Assembly (NCBI RefSeq): GCF_012720115.1
Contig: NZ_VNWN01000007.1
Span: 1 to 64,000, forward strand
Direction of reading: 5' to 3'
Source of the DNA: Sneathiella chinensis
GTDB taxonomy: Bacteria; Pseudomonadota; Alphaproteobacteria; Sneathiellales; Sneathiellaceae
DNA: 64,000 bases
Shown here: one piece after another, positions 43,023 through 51,775 of the stretch
Position numbering within the stretch: position 1 is the first letter of the stretch
Layout of the letters: each line of letters opens with the position of its first letter
The notes under the pieces: generated by a model
Databases searched by the model: none
What the model saw: only the letters and a program-made list of their open reading frames with translations
What the model was told of the DNA's origin: nothing
Made by a program: the position numbers and the translations under genes

Positions 43023-43726
43023 TGTCCCGCTCCCTGCCCCGCATCCCCAACCACCTCCAAAAATGCCGCAATCAGGCGGCGGCATTCCTCGGGCCTCGCC
43101 TGCAACAGAAAATGCGGCCCGTCCACCGTGACGCTCCGCAGATGGGGAAAATACACCGAGAATTCCTCCCCCTTCCCCGCAGGCACCAGCCAGTCCCTGG
43201 CGGCCCGGATATAAAGGACCGGAACCTCAATCGGCCCCGCCATTCGGGGAATGCACCCAACAGCGCGCAGTCTCTCCCTGATCCGGCCCGCTGGCATGGC
43301 AGCGACAACCTCAAGGAAGCGGTCAAAAATCTGCCGGTCCGATAGTCTCCCAAACAAAAGGGTCCGGGCAATGGCCTGAACGGGAAACAAGGTCAACAGT
43401 CCCCTTAACGGCAAGATCTGCGCCATTCCAAGAAGAAAGCGGTTCGGCGGCGTCAGAAAGGTCGCCACAAAAACCACGCCCCTGATCCGGCTTCCAAGGC
43501 GGGCCGCGATCAGGGCCGCAATTGGCCCCGAGAATGACTCGGCCACCAGAACAAGATCCCCGTCCGGCAATTCAGAAACGATCTCTGTGGCAAGCCCCTC
43601 ATACCCCCGATCCCCCACGTCCGGCAAGGCCATGGGCAGGGCTGTCACACCGGGCATATCCAGCAGCGCCGCGGGAAACAACGCCCCCGTCCCATCAAGC
43701 CCCGGCAGAAAAACAACCTTCACCAT
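43016..43726 (-). CDS. Alpha/beta hydrolase
   Basis: The 236-residue hydrolase starts at ATG 43726 (MVKVVFLPGLDGTGALF). The oxyanion region is LPGLDGTG, the nucleophile Ser sits in VAESFSGPIA, the acid is in IRAARDWLVP, and the His in VDGPHFLLQ. An upstream in-frame ATG adds a Cys-rich tail with no family match. Its substrate is unknown. No lipase signal peptide is present. Confidence 0.85.
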   Translation of the reverse strand: MVKVVFLPGLDGTGALFPAALLDMPGVTALPMALPDVGDRGYEGLATEIVSELPDGDLVLVAESFSGPIAALIAARLGSRIRGVVFVATFLTPPNRFLLGMAQILPLRGLLTLFPVQAIARTLLFGRLSDRQIFDRFLEVVAAMPAGRIRERLRAVGCIPRMAGPIEVPVLYIRAARDWLVPAGKGEEFSVYFPHLRSVTVDGPHFLLQARPEECRRLIAAFLEVVGDAGQGAGHR

Positions 43727-43908
43727 GCCCTCCCCAACCTGTCCGCAACGGCAGGGCCGCGTCATGGTACCGGCAGTACCGCACATGCCCCTTTTTTCAT
43801 ATTACCCCGTCTTCCGTTCAACCAACTAACAATTTACGGAGCACAGCCAGAAGTTATATCATGAAAAAATAATTCCCCCATTCCTTCTGCCACCACGGAG
43901 CCAGAGAG

Positions 43909-45180
43909 ATGATTGGAAAAATTACCGCCTGCATAGCAGCCATCACCCTCCCCTGTATTTTTCCGACCCTGCTTTTGGCAAAGGATTACAAACTCTCAAA
44001 CCAGCCAATTTTCATTTCCAATGAATATTCGCGCTGTATCAGCAGAAATGACGACAAGTTCAGCCTCCTGCTCAAGGGGGTCCGCTTCCAGAAAGAGGAT
44101 GGGCTATTTGTCGAGGATACCAAAATTGGCATCGCAATCGGGGCGACCCCTCATGTCAGCGGTCAAACGATTGGCTTTTCCCCGTATGAATTTACGGTCC
44201 TCAGGGAAGTTGACCTGAAAAACGCCGAGGAAGGCTTTATTCAGGACAGCGGTGCCCAAGGGCCAATCATGAACCTGTTTGACCTGAAGGCCGGTACGGG
44301 CACCGTCTCCAGAATTAGCTATGGCCTGAAGGTTATCAAAACCCGCGGAAAGGGAGACGCGGTCCAGTTGGCCCAGCATATTTTTGAAAGCGCAAAATCA
44401 ATCGAGTTCCCGCCCAACCCATACTCAACCCCGGCAATACAGGTTGCCACCGTGATCAACGGGTTTATTGACGGTCTCATTGCGTCTGATACGGGGAAGG
44501 ACATCGTCATTGGCTCTTCCAATGTCAGCATGGGGTTCAACCTGAACGGTGACAATTGCGATCCCTATGATGATGCCAGAACGGGTTACACCCTCTTTTT
44601 GTTTGAACCCAATGGAAGAACGGACAAGAAAATCAGGGACCACTTCATCTCAATTGACAGGGCCGTATGGGCCAATCTCTGCTTCAAGGTGGATCCAGCC
44701 TCTAACAGGCCCCAGTTTGCCGAAAAGAAAAACGGCTCCTGCCCCGCCCCACAATCCGCTGAATACAGGAACCTGTTCAACCCGTATGTCCTGTTCTATG
44801 TCCGTGCAGAACCCAAACAGTCCGCCGAAACCACCCGAGAGGACCTCAAGAACCTGACAAGTCTGTGGGCCACGGCGGAAAAACTTGAAACCCCAAAGGC
44901 CACAGGCACTGACGACCCCACCTATCAGGCCTTCAAGAAGACCGCCAAAACACTGAAAAGCGAATTCCACACCGTCAGTCTTTCCATGCTCAGCAACAAC
45001 AAGGATCTCGACCGATCCGTGAGGGAGTGCGAGGCCTATGGCCTGAACATTTTCGACTGCTTTGACGCCTCTCTCGGCTACTCCCCCTTCGACATCCAGC
45101 AGTTCACAAATGGAACCGCCGCCCCCTCAAACAACCTCCTGACAACCTTCCCCAAACTCACCACCGAAAGGAGTGAATAA
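43909..45180 (+). CDS. Secreted protein of unknown function with paired cysteines
   Basis: The 423-residue product has a signal peptide (ITACIAAITLPCIFPTLLLA, cut about residue 24) and a periplasmic or secreted mature chain. I do not recognise a family. The mature chain contains six Cys (YSRCIS, GDNCDPYDD, NLCFKVD, NGSCPAP, RECEAYG, FDCFDAS), suggesting disulfides. There are mixed beta segments (FSPYEFTVLREVDLK, GYTLFLFEPNGR) and a helical stretch (LKNLTSLWATAEKL). It is followed by the convergent HNH gene. Nothing about neighbours gives a function. Confidence 0.75.
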   Translation: MIGKITACIAAITLPCIFPTLLLAKDYKLSNQPIFISNEYSRCISRNDDKFSLLLKGVRFQKEDGLFVEDTKIGIAIGATPHVSGQTIGFSPYEFTVLREVDLKNAEEGFIQDSGAQGPIMNLFDLKAGTGTVSRISYGLKVIKTRGKGDAVQLAQHIFESAKSIEFPPNPYSTPAIQVATVINGFIDGLIASDTGKDIVIGSSNVSMGFNLNGDNCDPYDDARTGYTLFLFEPNGRTDKKIRDHFISIDRAVWANLCFKVDPASNRPQFAEKKNGSCPAPQSAEYRNLFNPYVLFYVRAEPKQSAETTREDLKNLTSLWATAEKLETPKATGTDDPTYQAFKKTAKTLKSEFHTVSLSMLSNNKDLDRSVRECEAYGLNIFDCFDASLGYSPFDIQQFTNGTAAPSNNLLTTFPKLTTERSE

Positions 45181-45242
45181 GGGATAGAGGTTTTGAAAAT
45201 TCGGATATTTTTCAAGTTAGGGAACCAATACAAAGAGAGTTC

Positions 45243-46184
45243 CTACTTCCCATACTCACCTAAGACTAAGATCGCAGGCAACCCCTTCCTTTCCTCTTGG
45301 GAATATTCAGGAGCACTTGACATATCAGTAAGGTCCCTAAATAGCCTATCGGTGACAACAAATTTACCTGCTTTAATAAAAAAGAACGGATTTAAATCTT
45401 TTCGCACAACATCGGCAAACCAGTTCGCAGCCTTCGTCGCTTCATAAACCAAGTCATAACACTCCTGCACCCAAGTGTTGAATTTTTCTAAGTCGCGATC
45501 ATAATCAGGATTATGTCCGTACGCTTTGTAAAAACGCAACGCTTTCCATACTTCTCCGCTATCTTGAAGCCTTCCATGCCTTAAGAAAACATCTTTCGCC
45601 CGAACCAAACAACATGAGAGTGTCAACGCTGCTCTACGAAGCTCTCCAAATTGTTCAGGCCATATAGCTGCTCTAACTTTCATTTCAAAGCACTCAATAT
45701 CTTCAATATGTTGATCACTCCATATTGGCGTAGGAGACAACGCCCTTTGGGTCCAGTCATACCAAGTTTCAAAACGGCATAAAGTAACGGCAGCATCAAT
45801 TATGTTGGATACTGTAATACCCGCAGCCAAAGCTTTGTCATCCTTGACAACACTTAGTGTTTCACTAACCCATAACTCATGCTCTGACTTCAACTGATAC
45901 AGACGTTCAACAGGCCAATCTTCCTCATTCTCATCTATATCCGTATGATGTGTTGGACATAGCAATATTCGATTATGATACCCTTCTCTCTCCTCTGAAG
46001 TTAAAGGACTATTTCCACGAGCAGCTCCTTCTTTTTCTCCAACTATATGTGCCTGCTCTCCAAGAGTATAAGCTGAAGAAACAGCTTTTTTATCTTGCGT
46101 AAGCTCTTTGCGGCAGTCTCTGATTGCACAACGATTTCCCGAGCGCCCCCACAAGAGTTTTATATCTTTCTGCGACATACCCAT
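45243..46184 (-). CDS. HNH endonuclease-like protein with unassigned C-terminal domain
   Basis: The 313-residue protein has an HNH/zinc fold at residues 14-85: RCAIRDC (Cys19, Cys24), EQAHIVGE (His46), a loop with YHNRILLCPTHHTDID (Asn71, Cys76, His79, His80). This is the pattern of HNH nucleases and of the N-terminal domain of several defence effectors. Residues about 110-313 are helical, with many Trp and Tyr, and match nothing I know. The gene is clearly AT-richer than its neighbours and its codon use differs, so it is probably acquired. It lies 272 bp from tRNA-Ser(GCT). Confidence 0.75.
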   Translation of the reverse strand: MGMSQKDIKLLWGRSGNRCAIRDCRKELTQDKKAVSSAYTLGEQAHIVGEKEGAARGNSPLTSEEREGYHNRILLCPTHHTDIDENEEDWPVERLYQLKSEHELWVSETLSVVKDDKALAAGITVSNIIDAAVTLCRFETWYDWTQRALSPTPIWSDQHIEDIECFEMKVRAAIWPEQFGELRRAALTLSCCLVRAKDVFLRHGRLQDSGEVWKALRFYKAYGHNPDYDRDLEKFNTWVQECYDLVYEATKAANWFADVVRKDLNPFFFIKAGKFVVTDRLFRDLTDMSSAPEYSQEERKGLPAILVLGEYGK

Positions 46185-46455
46185 AACAAACCTCGGTATT
46201 AAAATACTTGTTCCCGAAACCTTGTGACTAGCACCGTACTTTAAATATTAGGCTTTTACTACAAAACTCAAAGAAAGCATCAGAAAAACCTGATAATTTC
46301 ACGCCGACTGCCCCCAAAGAAAATACAGCTTTATTTGTATCGACAGCAATGTTCGGCTTCGAATGGCTCTAAGCACAGATTCTATGGAAATTCTGTAAAA
46401 TTAGCGTTTGCATTTTTGTTTATTTTTCAACGCCTTGCAGAGGGACTGCAATTTA

Positions 46456-46548
46456 TGGCGGTGAAGGTGGGATTCGAACCCACGATGGAGCTATTAACCC
46501 CATACTCCCTTAGCAGGGGAGCGCCTTCAGCCACTCGGCCACTTCACC
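46456..46548 (-). tRNA. tRNA-Ser (anticodon GCT)
   Basis: The reverse complement begins GGTGAAGTGGCCGAGTGG and ends TTCACC-G-CCA, giving a paired acceptor stem (GGTGAAG with CTTCACC). The D-arm (TGGCCGAGTGGC), the anticodon loop CTGCTAA (anticodon GCT at 46512-46514), a long variable arm (TATGGGGTTAATAGCTCCAT) and the T-loop GGTTCGAATCC are all visible. The long variable arm and anticodon fit serine AGC/AGT codons. CCA is encoded. Confidence 0.96.
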
Positions 46549-46936
46549 GTCGGCGCGCAATATGGCCAGAAATCATTTTAATGTCAAAGGCTTTATTCTC
46601 TGATCCGACAAATTCTTCAAACTGCATACAGGGGACGGGAAAAATCGGTCGGGTGGTGTTGGGGTGTCCCTAGCGGATCGGGCGTTAGCTGTCGGTTCTG
46701 AGCGGCTTTGCCGGTCGGTGGCTTTGGGCACGCCGGGCCTTTTATAGGCCTCAACCCCTGCACTTTCCCTCTGCCCTCTGCCTCTGCCCTCTGCCATCCG
46801 GTATAGGCCAATTGGTGTATTCTTCTTCAGTCCTGAAAAATTCCGGCTGAATTGCTATAAACATGACAGTGTTATTTTATTCAGTTCCCTAATGCTCCGA
46901 CTTTGGCGGGTGCTTCCGGACCGGGGAGGAGAATCA
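46549..46936. other. Intergenic region between tRNA-Ser and the sensor kinase
   Basis: The 388-bp region contains the tRNA promoter side, a degenerate CCCTCTG repeat (46767-46795) and AT-rich DNA upstream of the kinase that likely holds its promoter. I see no gene in it. Confidence 0.5.
46767..46795. repeat. Short CCCTCTG tandem repeat
   Basis: CCCTCTG, CCCTCTG, CCTCTG, CCCTCTG follow each other as an imperfect tandem repeat in the intergenic region. It is shorter than the arrays near 11.4 and 12.0 kb. Confidence 0.75.
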
Positions 46937-48112
46937 ATGAGTAGCTGCCCAAATCTTGAAGACACCCTGCTTGACGCCCTAGAGGCGATCTCGGAAGCCT
47001 TTGTCGTTTATGACAAGGATGGATATCTGGTGGCCTGCAACCGGAACTTCCGGCTGTTATATGGCTATAGCGAGGAGGAAGCGCGGCCCGGCGTTCATTT
47101 CAAGACCCTCTGCCAGTTGGATAGTGAACGGGGAAATTCCGTCGTTGATGATGACCCCAGCGACAAGATGGGCGACCTGAAGAAACGAGAGGAAAGCAAC
47201 GACCGCAAGCAAGGGGTGTTCATCGGCCGGTTGCAGGATGGCCGCTGGATCCAGATCAGCGACCGACGCCTTTCCAATGGCGGCTTTGTCAGTATCCAGA
47301 GCGACATTACCGACACCAAGCAGAAAGAACGGCAACTTCTGGAAGCCAAGCAGATCGCCGAGCTTGCCAACCGTGCGAAAAGCGATTTCATGGCCAATAT
47401 GAGCCACGAGCTGCGCACGCCCCTGAACGCAATCATCGGCTTTTCGTCGCTTCTGTCGTCAGAGGTTTACGGCGCCCATTCCGACCCCCGCTATCAGGAT
47501 TATGCCAGCGATATCGAGAGCGCGGGCGAGCATCTGCTGACCCTGATCAACGAAATTCTCGATCTCGCAAAAATAGAGGCGGGCAACATTCGCCTGGACG
47601 AAAGCCAGACCAGCCTGTGGCACCTGACCCAATCGGTCAAAACCATGGTAAGCGCCCGTTCCCGCGAAAAGAATGTGGCCATGGAAGTGGCGATTGAGCC
47701 CCCGTCCCTCTGCCTTTATGCGGATCAGATCAGGCTCAAGCAAATCCTGATGAACCTGACCTCCAACGCGGTGAAATTTTCCCATCCGGGAAGCGTGGTC
47801 CGCATTGAATGGCGATTGCAGGACGATCAGGTCTGCCTGACCGTGTCAGACAGCGGTGTCGGCATGGAGGAAGAGTTCCTGCCCCACCTGTTCGAACCGT
47901 TCCACCGCAGCATGATCTCGCAAACCCTGCAAAGCGAGGGAACCGGCCTTGGCCTGACACTGGTCAAAAAATTCAGTGACGCCCATGATGCCAGCCTGCA
48001 TGTGACAAGCGCCCCCGATCAGGGCACAACGGTGAGCTTGCGCTTCCCGGCGGACAGAACCCTGCTGGAGGAGCCCCTTCTGACAGCCGGAGCGACAGCG
48101 CGCCCGGAATAG
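46937..48112 (+). CDS. PAS sensor histidine kinase
   Basis: The 391-residue kinase has an N-terminal PAS-type domain (EAFVVYDKDGYLVACNRNFRLLYGYS, about 20-45, with FVSIQSDITDTKQKE near 130), then HisKA with FMANMSHELRTPLNAIIGFSSLL (about 160-185; His in SHELRTP) and an HATPase domain (MNLTSNAVKFS, DSGVGM, GTGLGLTLVKKF). No membrane segment or receiver is visible, so it is a soluble PAS-kinase; its response regulator is not next to it. ATG 46937 follows a GGGGAGGAGAATCA site and is preferred over the upstream in-frame start. Confidence 0.9.
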   Translation: MSSCPNLEDTLLDALEAISEAFVVYDKDGYLVACNRNFRLLYGYSEEEARPGVHFKTLCQLDSERGNSVVDDDPSDKMGDLKKREESNDRKQGVFIGRLQDGRWIQISDRRLSNGGFVSIQSDITDTKQKERQLLEAKQIAELANRAKSDFMANMSHELRTPLNAIIGFSSLLSSEVYGAHSDPRYQDYASDIESAGEHLLTLINEILDLAKIEAGNIRLDESQTSLWHLTQSVKTMVSARSREKNVAMEVAIEPPSLCLYADQIRLKQILMNLTSNAVKFSHPGSVVRIEWRLQDDQVCLTVSDSGVGMEEEFLPHLFEPFHRSMISQTLQSEGTGLGLTLVKKFSDAHDASLHVTSAPDQGTTVSLRFPADRTLLEEPLLTAGATARPE

Positions 48113-48176
48113 CCGCAAGGAAACAGGAGATCGCGCGCGCAGCCCCCTTTGAAAGGGAGGACGGCACCCCTGCCCG

Positions 48177-49004
48177 TCAGGACGCGGAGGATGCGCCCCC
48201 GGTTGGGGCCGGCGCCACGGCCCGCCGGTAAAGATGCCACGTCGCATGCCCCAGAACCGGCAGGATCACCAACAAGCCCACCAACCCGGACAGGATCGAC
48301 ACCCCGATCAGGAAGGCAATCAGGAAGCACCAGAAGGCCAGCGGCAGCGGATTGCGGATTACAAAGCGGACACTGGTCACCATGGCCGTCACGAAATCAA
48401 TGTCCCGGTGAAACAGCATGGGGAACGACACCACGGAAATGGAGAACACGAAAAATGCGATCATCGCCCCTGTGATATTGCCGACAAACAACAGAATAAG
48501 GCCCATCTGGGTGCTGAACACCTCGGCCACCAGTTCATTGAAGGAAATCTTGCGCAAGCCCATGAAGGTGAAATACAGGATCGCCGCGATATCGACCCAG
48601 ATATAGAGGGCAAACCCGGTAATCAGGGCCATCCACCCCAGATCGCGCCCCACCATGCCCCGCACGCTTGAGAAGACCGTCGCCCATGTCAGGGGGGTCT
48701 CCTGTTCCAGATGGAAGCTGATCACATAGAAACCGCAGGCAATGAACGGGGCAATCAGGGCAAAGCCCGCCGCCAGCGGATAGACCAGAAAGGGAAGATC
48801 GAACCAGAATAGCAGCAGGATCAGAATCCAGCCACCGAGGGCATAGACGCCGCTGAAGAAAAGCCCGAACAGGGGGGCCTTCCTGAAATCATCAAGGCCT
48901 GCTGCCAGAACCTCAAGTATGTCGGAATAACTGACAGTATTGACGTCCGGCCAGTCCGACTTCGGTTTACGCGGTTTCCCCGCGTCTCCTGTCTTTCCGC
49001 TCAC
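48177..49004 (-). CDS. DUF2189 integral membrane protein
   Basis: The 275-residue protein has a short polar N-terminus (residues 1-35) and six hydrophobic segments, including PLFGLFFSGVYALGGWILILLLFWFDL, LAAGFALIAPFIACGFYVISF and FWCFLIAFLIGVSILSGLVGLLVILPVLGHATWHLYRR. The SDILEVLAAGLDDFRKAP start and the GHATWHLYRR end match DUF2189, a conserved proteobacterial family of unknown role. It is convergent with the kinase. Confidence 0.87.
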   Translation of the reverse strand: MSGKTGDAGKPRKPKSDWPDVNTVSYSDILEVLAAGLDDFRKAPLFGLFFSGVYALGGWILILLLFWFDLPFLVYPLAAGFALIAPFIACGFYVISFHLEQETPLTWATVFSSVRGMVGRDLGWMALITGFALYIWVDIAAILYFTFMGLRKISFNELVAEVFSTQMGLILLFVGNITGAMIAFFVFSISVVSFPMLFHRDIDFVTAMVTSVRFVIRNPLPLAFWCFLIAFLIGVSILSGLVGLLVILPVLGHATWHLYRRAVAPAPTGGASSAS

Positions 49005-49122
49005 CCGCTCCTCCCGCGTGTATCGCCCTGTTAGTTTTCTCTTATTCTATACAGAGGCGTCCCGTTTACACAATCGGGAAACGACAGGGCCACGCGGAAA
49101 TCGTTCAGAAAGCCCCCTTCAT

Positions 49123-49392
49123 TCAGCGGCCAAGCACCCATTCCCGCGCCTGTTTCTGGGCGGCGGAAATTTCTTCCGGGGACATGTCCATGGAAATCTC
49201 GGCCCGGTTTTCGCGGGCTTCCTTGACGCCGTTCAGGGCGGCCAGATTGAACCACTTGTGGGCCGCAACCAGGTCAAGGGGAACCCCGTTCCCGGTGGCA
49301 TAGCGCAAACCGGCCCGATACTGTTCCATCGGATCATCCAGCATTGCACGGTCATTTTTCTGATCCAGAAATGTCTTATCCAATACTGCCAT
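49123..49392 (-). CDS. Small Sel1-like repeat protein
   Basis: The 89-residue protein contains one clear Sel1-like repeat (EQYRAGLRYATGNGVPLDLVAAHKWFNLAALNGVKEAREN, about residues 23-63), with the Y-x-x-G-x-G-V and A-x-x-W-x-x-x-A-A-x-x-G pattern. The remainder is a helix with MSPEEISAAQKQAREW. No signal peptide is seen. Such small Sel1 proteins are usually protein-binding; the partner is unknown. The RBS is GAAGGAGAGAAAA before the ATG. Confidence 0.82.
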   Translation of the reverse strand: MAVLDKTFLDQKNDRAMLDDPMEQYRAGLRYATGNGVPLDLVAAHKWFNLAALNGVKEARENRAEISMDMSPEEISAAQKQAREWVLGR

Positions 49393-49498
49393 TTTTCTCT
49401 CCTTCCCGGAAAAGTGCAGCCATCAAACAAGGAAAATTCCTATATTCGTTATTTATGATTTACAGAAAAATATTAACAATGCGTTGAAACAGCAGACC

Positions 49499-49987
49499 CT
49501 AATGCGAAATATCCCTGGCGGTGTGCCCCCCTGTCAGGGCCTCAAGCTCGGTCAGGCTGGTCTGGAAAATACAGTGCGGATGCCCCGCGGCGGCGTAAAT
49601 CCTGTCGAACCGGGCAAGGCTTTCATCCAGAAAAACCGGAAGCTGGCGCTTCATGCCCACCGGGGCCACACCGCCAATGCTGAACCCGGTTTCTTCCTTG
49701 ACCAGATCGGCAGGCGCGGGCCGGATCTTGCCACTTCCGCCAAGATGCGCCCGCAGCGCCTTGGTATCACAGCGTTTATCCCCCGCCACAAGGGCAACAA
49801 GAAGCTGATCGCCAGCCATGAAAACCAGTGTCTTGACGATGGCCCCCACATTACACCCGATGCTGGAGGCTGCATCCTCGGCGCTTCGGGCAGTGCTTTC
49901 CAACGCGCGTACCCGCCCCTCAATCCCTGCGGCCTGCAGGGTCTCGATCACCTGACGGACCGATGGCCGCTCCAGTAAACCCGACAT
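49499..49987 (-). CDS. YbaK/EbsC family aminoacyl-tRNA deacylase
   Basis: The 162-residue protein has the YbaK fold: ARSAEDAASSIGCNVGAIVKTLVFMAGDQLLVALVAGDKRCDTKAL (residues 30-75), with the conserved Lys in the IVKTLVF segment, and FSIGGVAPVGMKRQLPVFLDESLARFDRIYAAAGHPHCIF. The family trims mischarged tRNAs such as Cys-tRNA(Pro) or Ala-tRNA(Pro). The subtype cannot be assigned, though the GGVAPVG motif is typical. It is followed on the same strand by a perfect hairpin that ends the GST gene upstream. Confidence 0.88.
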   Translation of the reverse strand: MSGLLERPSVRQVIETLQAAGIEGRVRALESTARSAEDAASSIGCNVGAIVKTLVFMAGDQLLVALVAGDKRCDTKALRAHLGGSGKIRPAPADLVKEETGFSIGGVAPVGMKRQLPVFLDESLARFDRIYAAAGHPHCIFQTSLTELEALTGGHTARDISH

Positions 49988-50002
49988 TCCCGTTCTCCCA
50001 AA

Positions 50003-50040
50003 AAATAAAGCCGAAACCCGGATGAGTTTCGGCTTTATTT
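50003..50040. terminator. Bidirectional-looking terminator hairpin
   Basis: AAATAAAGCCGAAAC and GTTTCGGCTTTATTT form a perfect 15-bp stem around an 8-base loop. It lies 18 bp past the GST stop and just upstream of the YbaK gene, so it ends GST transcription. Confidence 0.88.
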
Positions 50041-50057
50041 ACGAGAATTTCAATGCA

Positions 50058-50756
50058 CTAGGTTCGCGCCGTCTGACCAAACAGAACCTTGCGGCTTTCT
50101 TCCGAGGTGATGTTCGTCTGTTCCCGCAGGTCCTCGCCCACTTCGGCGCCGCGCTGCACGGCCGGACGGGCGCCCATGGCCTCGAACCAGCGTTTCAGGT
50201 TGGGGAAGTCGTTCAAATCCTGCCCCTGCCGTTCAAACGGAACAATCCACGGCCATGCGGCCATATCGGCAATGGAATAGTCCCCGGCCAGCCATTCGCG
50301 GTTTGCCAGTTGCCGGTCCATGACACCATACAGGCGGTTGACCTCGTTGGTATACCGCTCGATCCCGTATTCCACCTGAACCGGTGCATACTGGCGGAAA
50401 TGGTGCGCCTGACCGGCCATGGGACCAAGGCCACCCATCTGCCAGAACAGCCACTGGTTCACATCCGCCCGCCCCCGCGCATCCGCAGGCAGGAAACGGC
50501 CATGCTTGTCGGCCAGATAGGTCATGATCGCGCCGCTTTCAAAAACGGAGATCGGCTCGCCGCCATCCGCCGGGGCATGATCAACAATTGCCGGCATCCG
50601 GTTGTTCGGAGCGATTTTCAGGAAATCCGGCTCGAACTGCGCCCCCTTGCCGATATCGACAGGCTTGACCGTATAGGGAAGCTCAAGCTCTTCCAGCAGG
50701 ATTGTGATCTTCCTGCCGTTCGGTGTGGGCCAGTAGTATAAATCAATCATCTGCAA
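50058..50756 (-). CDS. Glutathione S-transferase family protein
   Basis: The 232-residue protein has the thioredoxin-like N-terminal GST domain (MIDLYYWPTPNGRKITILLEELELPYTVKPVDIGKGAQFEPDFLKIAPNNRMPAIVDH) with the cis-Pro of RMPAIVD and the ESGAIMTYLADK glutathione-binding segment, and a helical C-domain ending in YSIADMAAWPWIVP. It resembles the disulfide-bond oxidoreductase YghU/YfcG-like GSTs (starts with SPNGRK-type active site, here TPNGRK). The partner substrate is unknown. A long hairpin ends the unit. Confidence 0.9.
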   Translation of the reverse strand: MQMIDLYYWPTPNGRKITILLEELELPYTVKPVDIGKGAQFEPDFLKIAPNNRMPAIVDHAPADGGEPISVFESGAIMTYLADKHGRFLPADARGRADVNQWLFWQMGGLGPMAGQAHHFRQYAPVQVEYGIERYTNEVNRLYGVMDRQLANREWLAGDYSIADMAAWPWIVPFERQGQDLNDFPNLKRWFEAMGARPAVQRGAEVGEDLREQTNITSEESRKVLFGQTART

Positions 50757-50854
50757 CGTCCTTTTCGTTTCTTATTGTCATGGACCTGCCCGGGCACAGC
50801 CGGGTAAGGCCCTTGTTTTTCAGAACGATTGTTCCGCTTTCTTCTGGTAGAAAA

Positions 50855-51775
50855 TCAGTCGGTCGGGAAATCAAGCCCCATCTCGCGGTAGCGTTCCGGG
50901 TCATCGCCCCATTTCTCGCGGACCTTGATGAACAGGAACAGGTGTACACGCTGCTCCATGATTTCCTCAAGTTCCTCGCGGGCCATGGCGCCGATCTGCT
51001 TGATGGTCCGCCCCCCCTTGCCCAGAATGATGGGCTTGTGGTTCTCGCGGGAGACATAAACCACCTGATTGATCCGAACGGACCCATCCGCTTTTTCTTC
51101 CCAGCTTTCCGTCTCGACGGTCAGGGAATATGGCAGTTCCTGATTAAGCCGCAGGAACAGCTTTTCACGGGTGATTTCGGCGGCCAGGTTGCGCATGGGG
51201 GCAATGGCAAGCTGCTCTTCCGGGTAGAGCCACGGGCCTTCAGGCATTTCCTTGGCCAGATCAGCCCTGAGGTCGGCAACACCGTCCCCGTTCAGGGCGC
51301 TGATCATGTAAACCTTGTCGAAAACGCCCCGTTCCATCAGCTTTTGCGTCAGGCCCAGCAGCGTGTCCCGCTTGATGGCGTCAATCTTGTTGAGGATCAG
51401 ATGAGCCCGCAATCCGGCCTTTTCAAGACCAGCGATAATCCGCTCCACATCCTTGGTCACGCCCTTGATGGAATCCACCAGAAGCGCAATCTTGTCCGCA
51501 TCCTGCGTCCCGTCCCACGCGGCGTTGACCATGGCCTTTTCAAGACGCCGGGACGGATTGAAGATGCCCGGAGTATCCACAAAAATGATCTGCGCCGGAC
51601 CTTCAAGGGCAATGGCCGTGATCCGGGACCGGGTGGTCTGGACCTTGGGGGTCACGATGGCGATCTTGGCGCCGACAAGCTGGTTCAGCAATGTTGACTT
51701 GCCCGCATTCGGCGCACCGATCAGGGTCACATAGCCACACCGGGTGTTCACATCCTCGGAAACAGAATTATCCAT
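50855..51775 (-). CDS. era: GTPase Era
   Basis: The 306-residue Era binds 16S rRNA 3' end and helps 30S maturation. G motifs are intact: GAPNAGKST (G1), TTRSR (G2), DTPG (G3 in IFVDTPGIF), NKID (G4 in LILNKIDAI), and SALNGDGV (G5). A KH domain follows with REKLFLRLNQELPYSLTVETESWEE and the GKGGRTIKQIG loop. The start overlaps rnc by eight bases. RNase III and Era are commonly coupled this way. Confidence 0.97.
   Translation of the reverse strand: MDNSVSEDVNTRCGYVTLIGAPNAGKSTLLNQLVGAKIAIVTPKVQTTRSRITAIALEGPAQIIFVDTPGIFNPSRRLEKAMVNAAWDGTQDADKIALLVDSIKGVTKDVERIIAGLEKAGLRAHLILNKIDAIKRDTLLGLTQKLMERGVFDKVYMISALNGDGVADLRADLAKEMPEGPWLYPEEQLAIAPMRNLAAEITREKLFLRLNQELPYSLTVETESWEEKADGSVRINQVVYVSRENHKPIILGKGGRTIKQIGAMAREELEEIMEQRVHLFLFIKVREKWGDDPERYREMGLDFPTD

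Noticed and set aside
45243-46548. Integration of a mobile element at tRNA-Ser
   Set aside because: The AT-rich HNH gene lies by the 3' side of the tRNA, but I found no integrase and no second copy of the tRNA 3' end to serve as an attachment site in the window.
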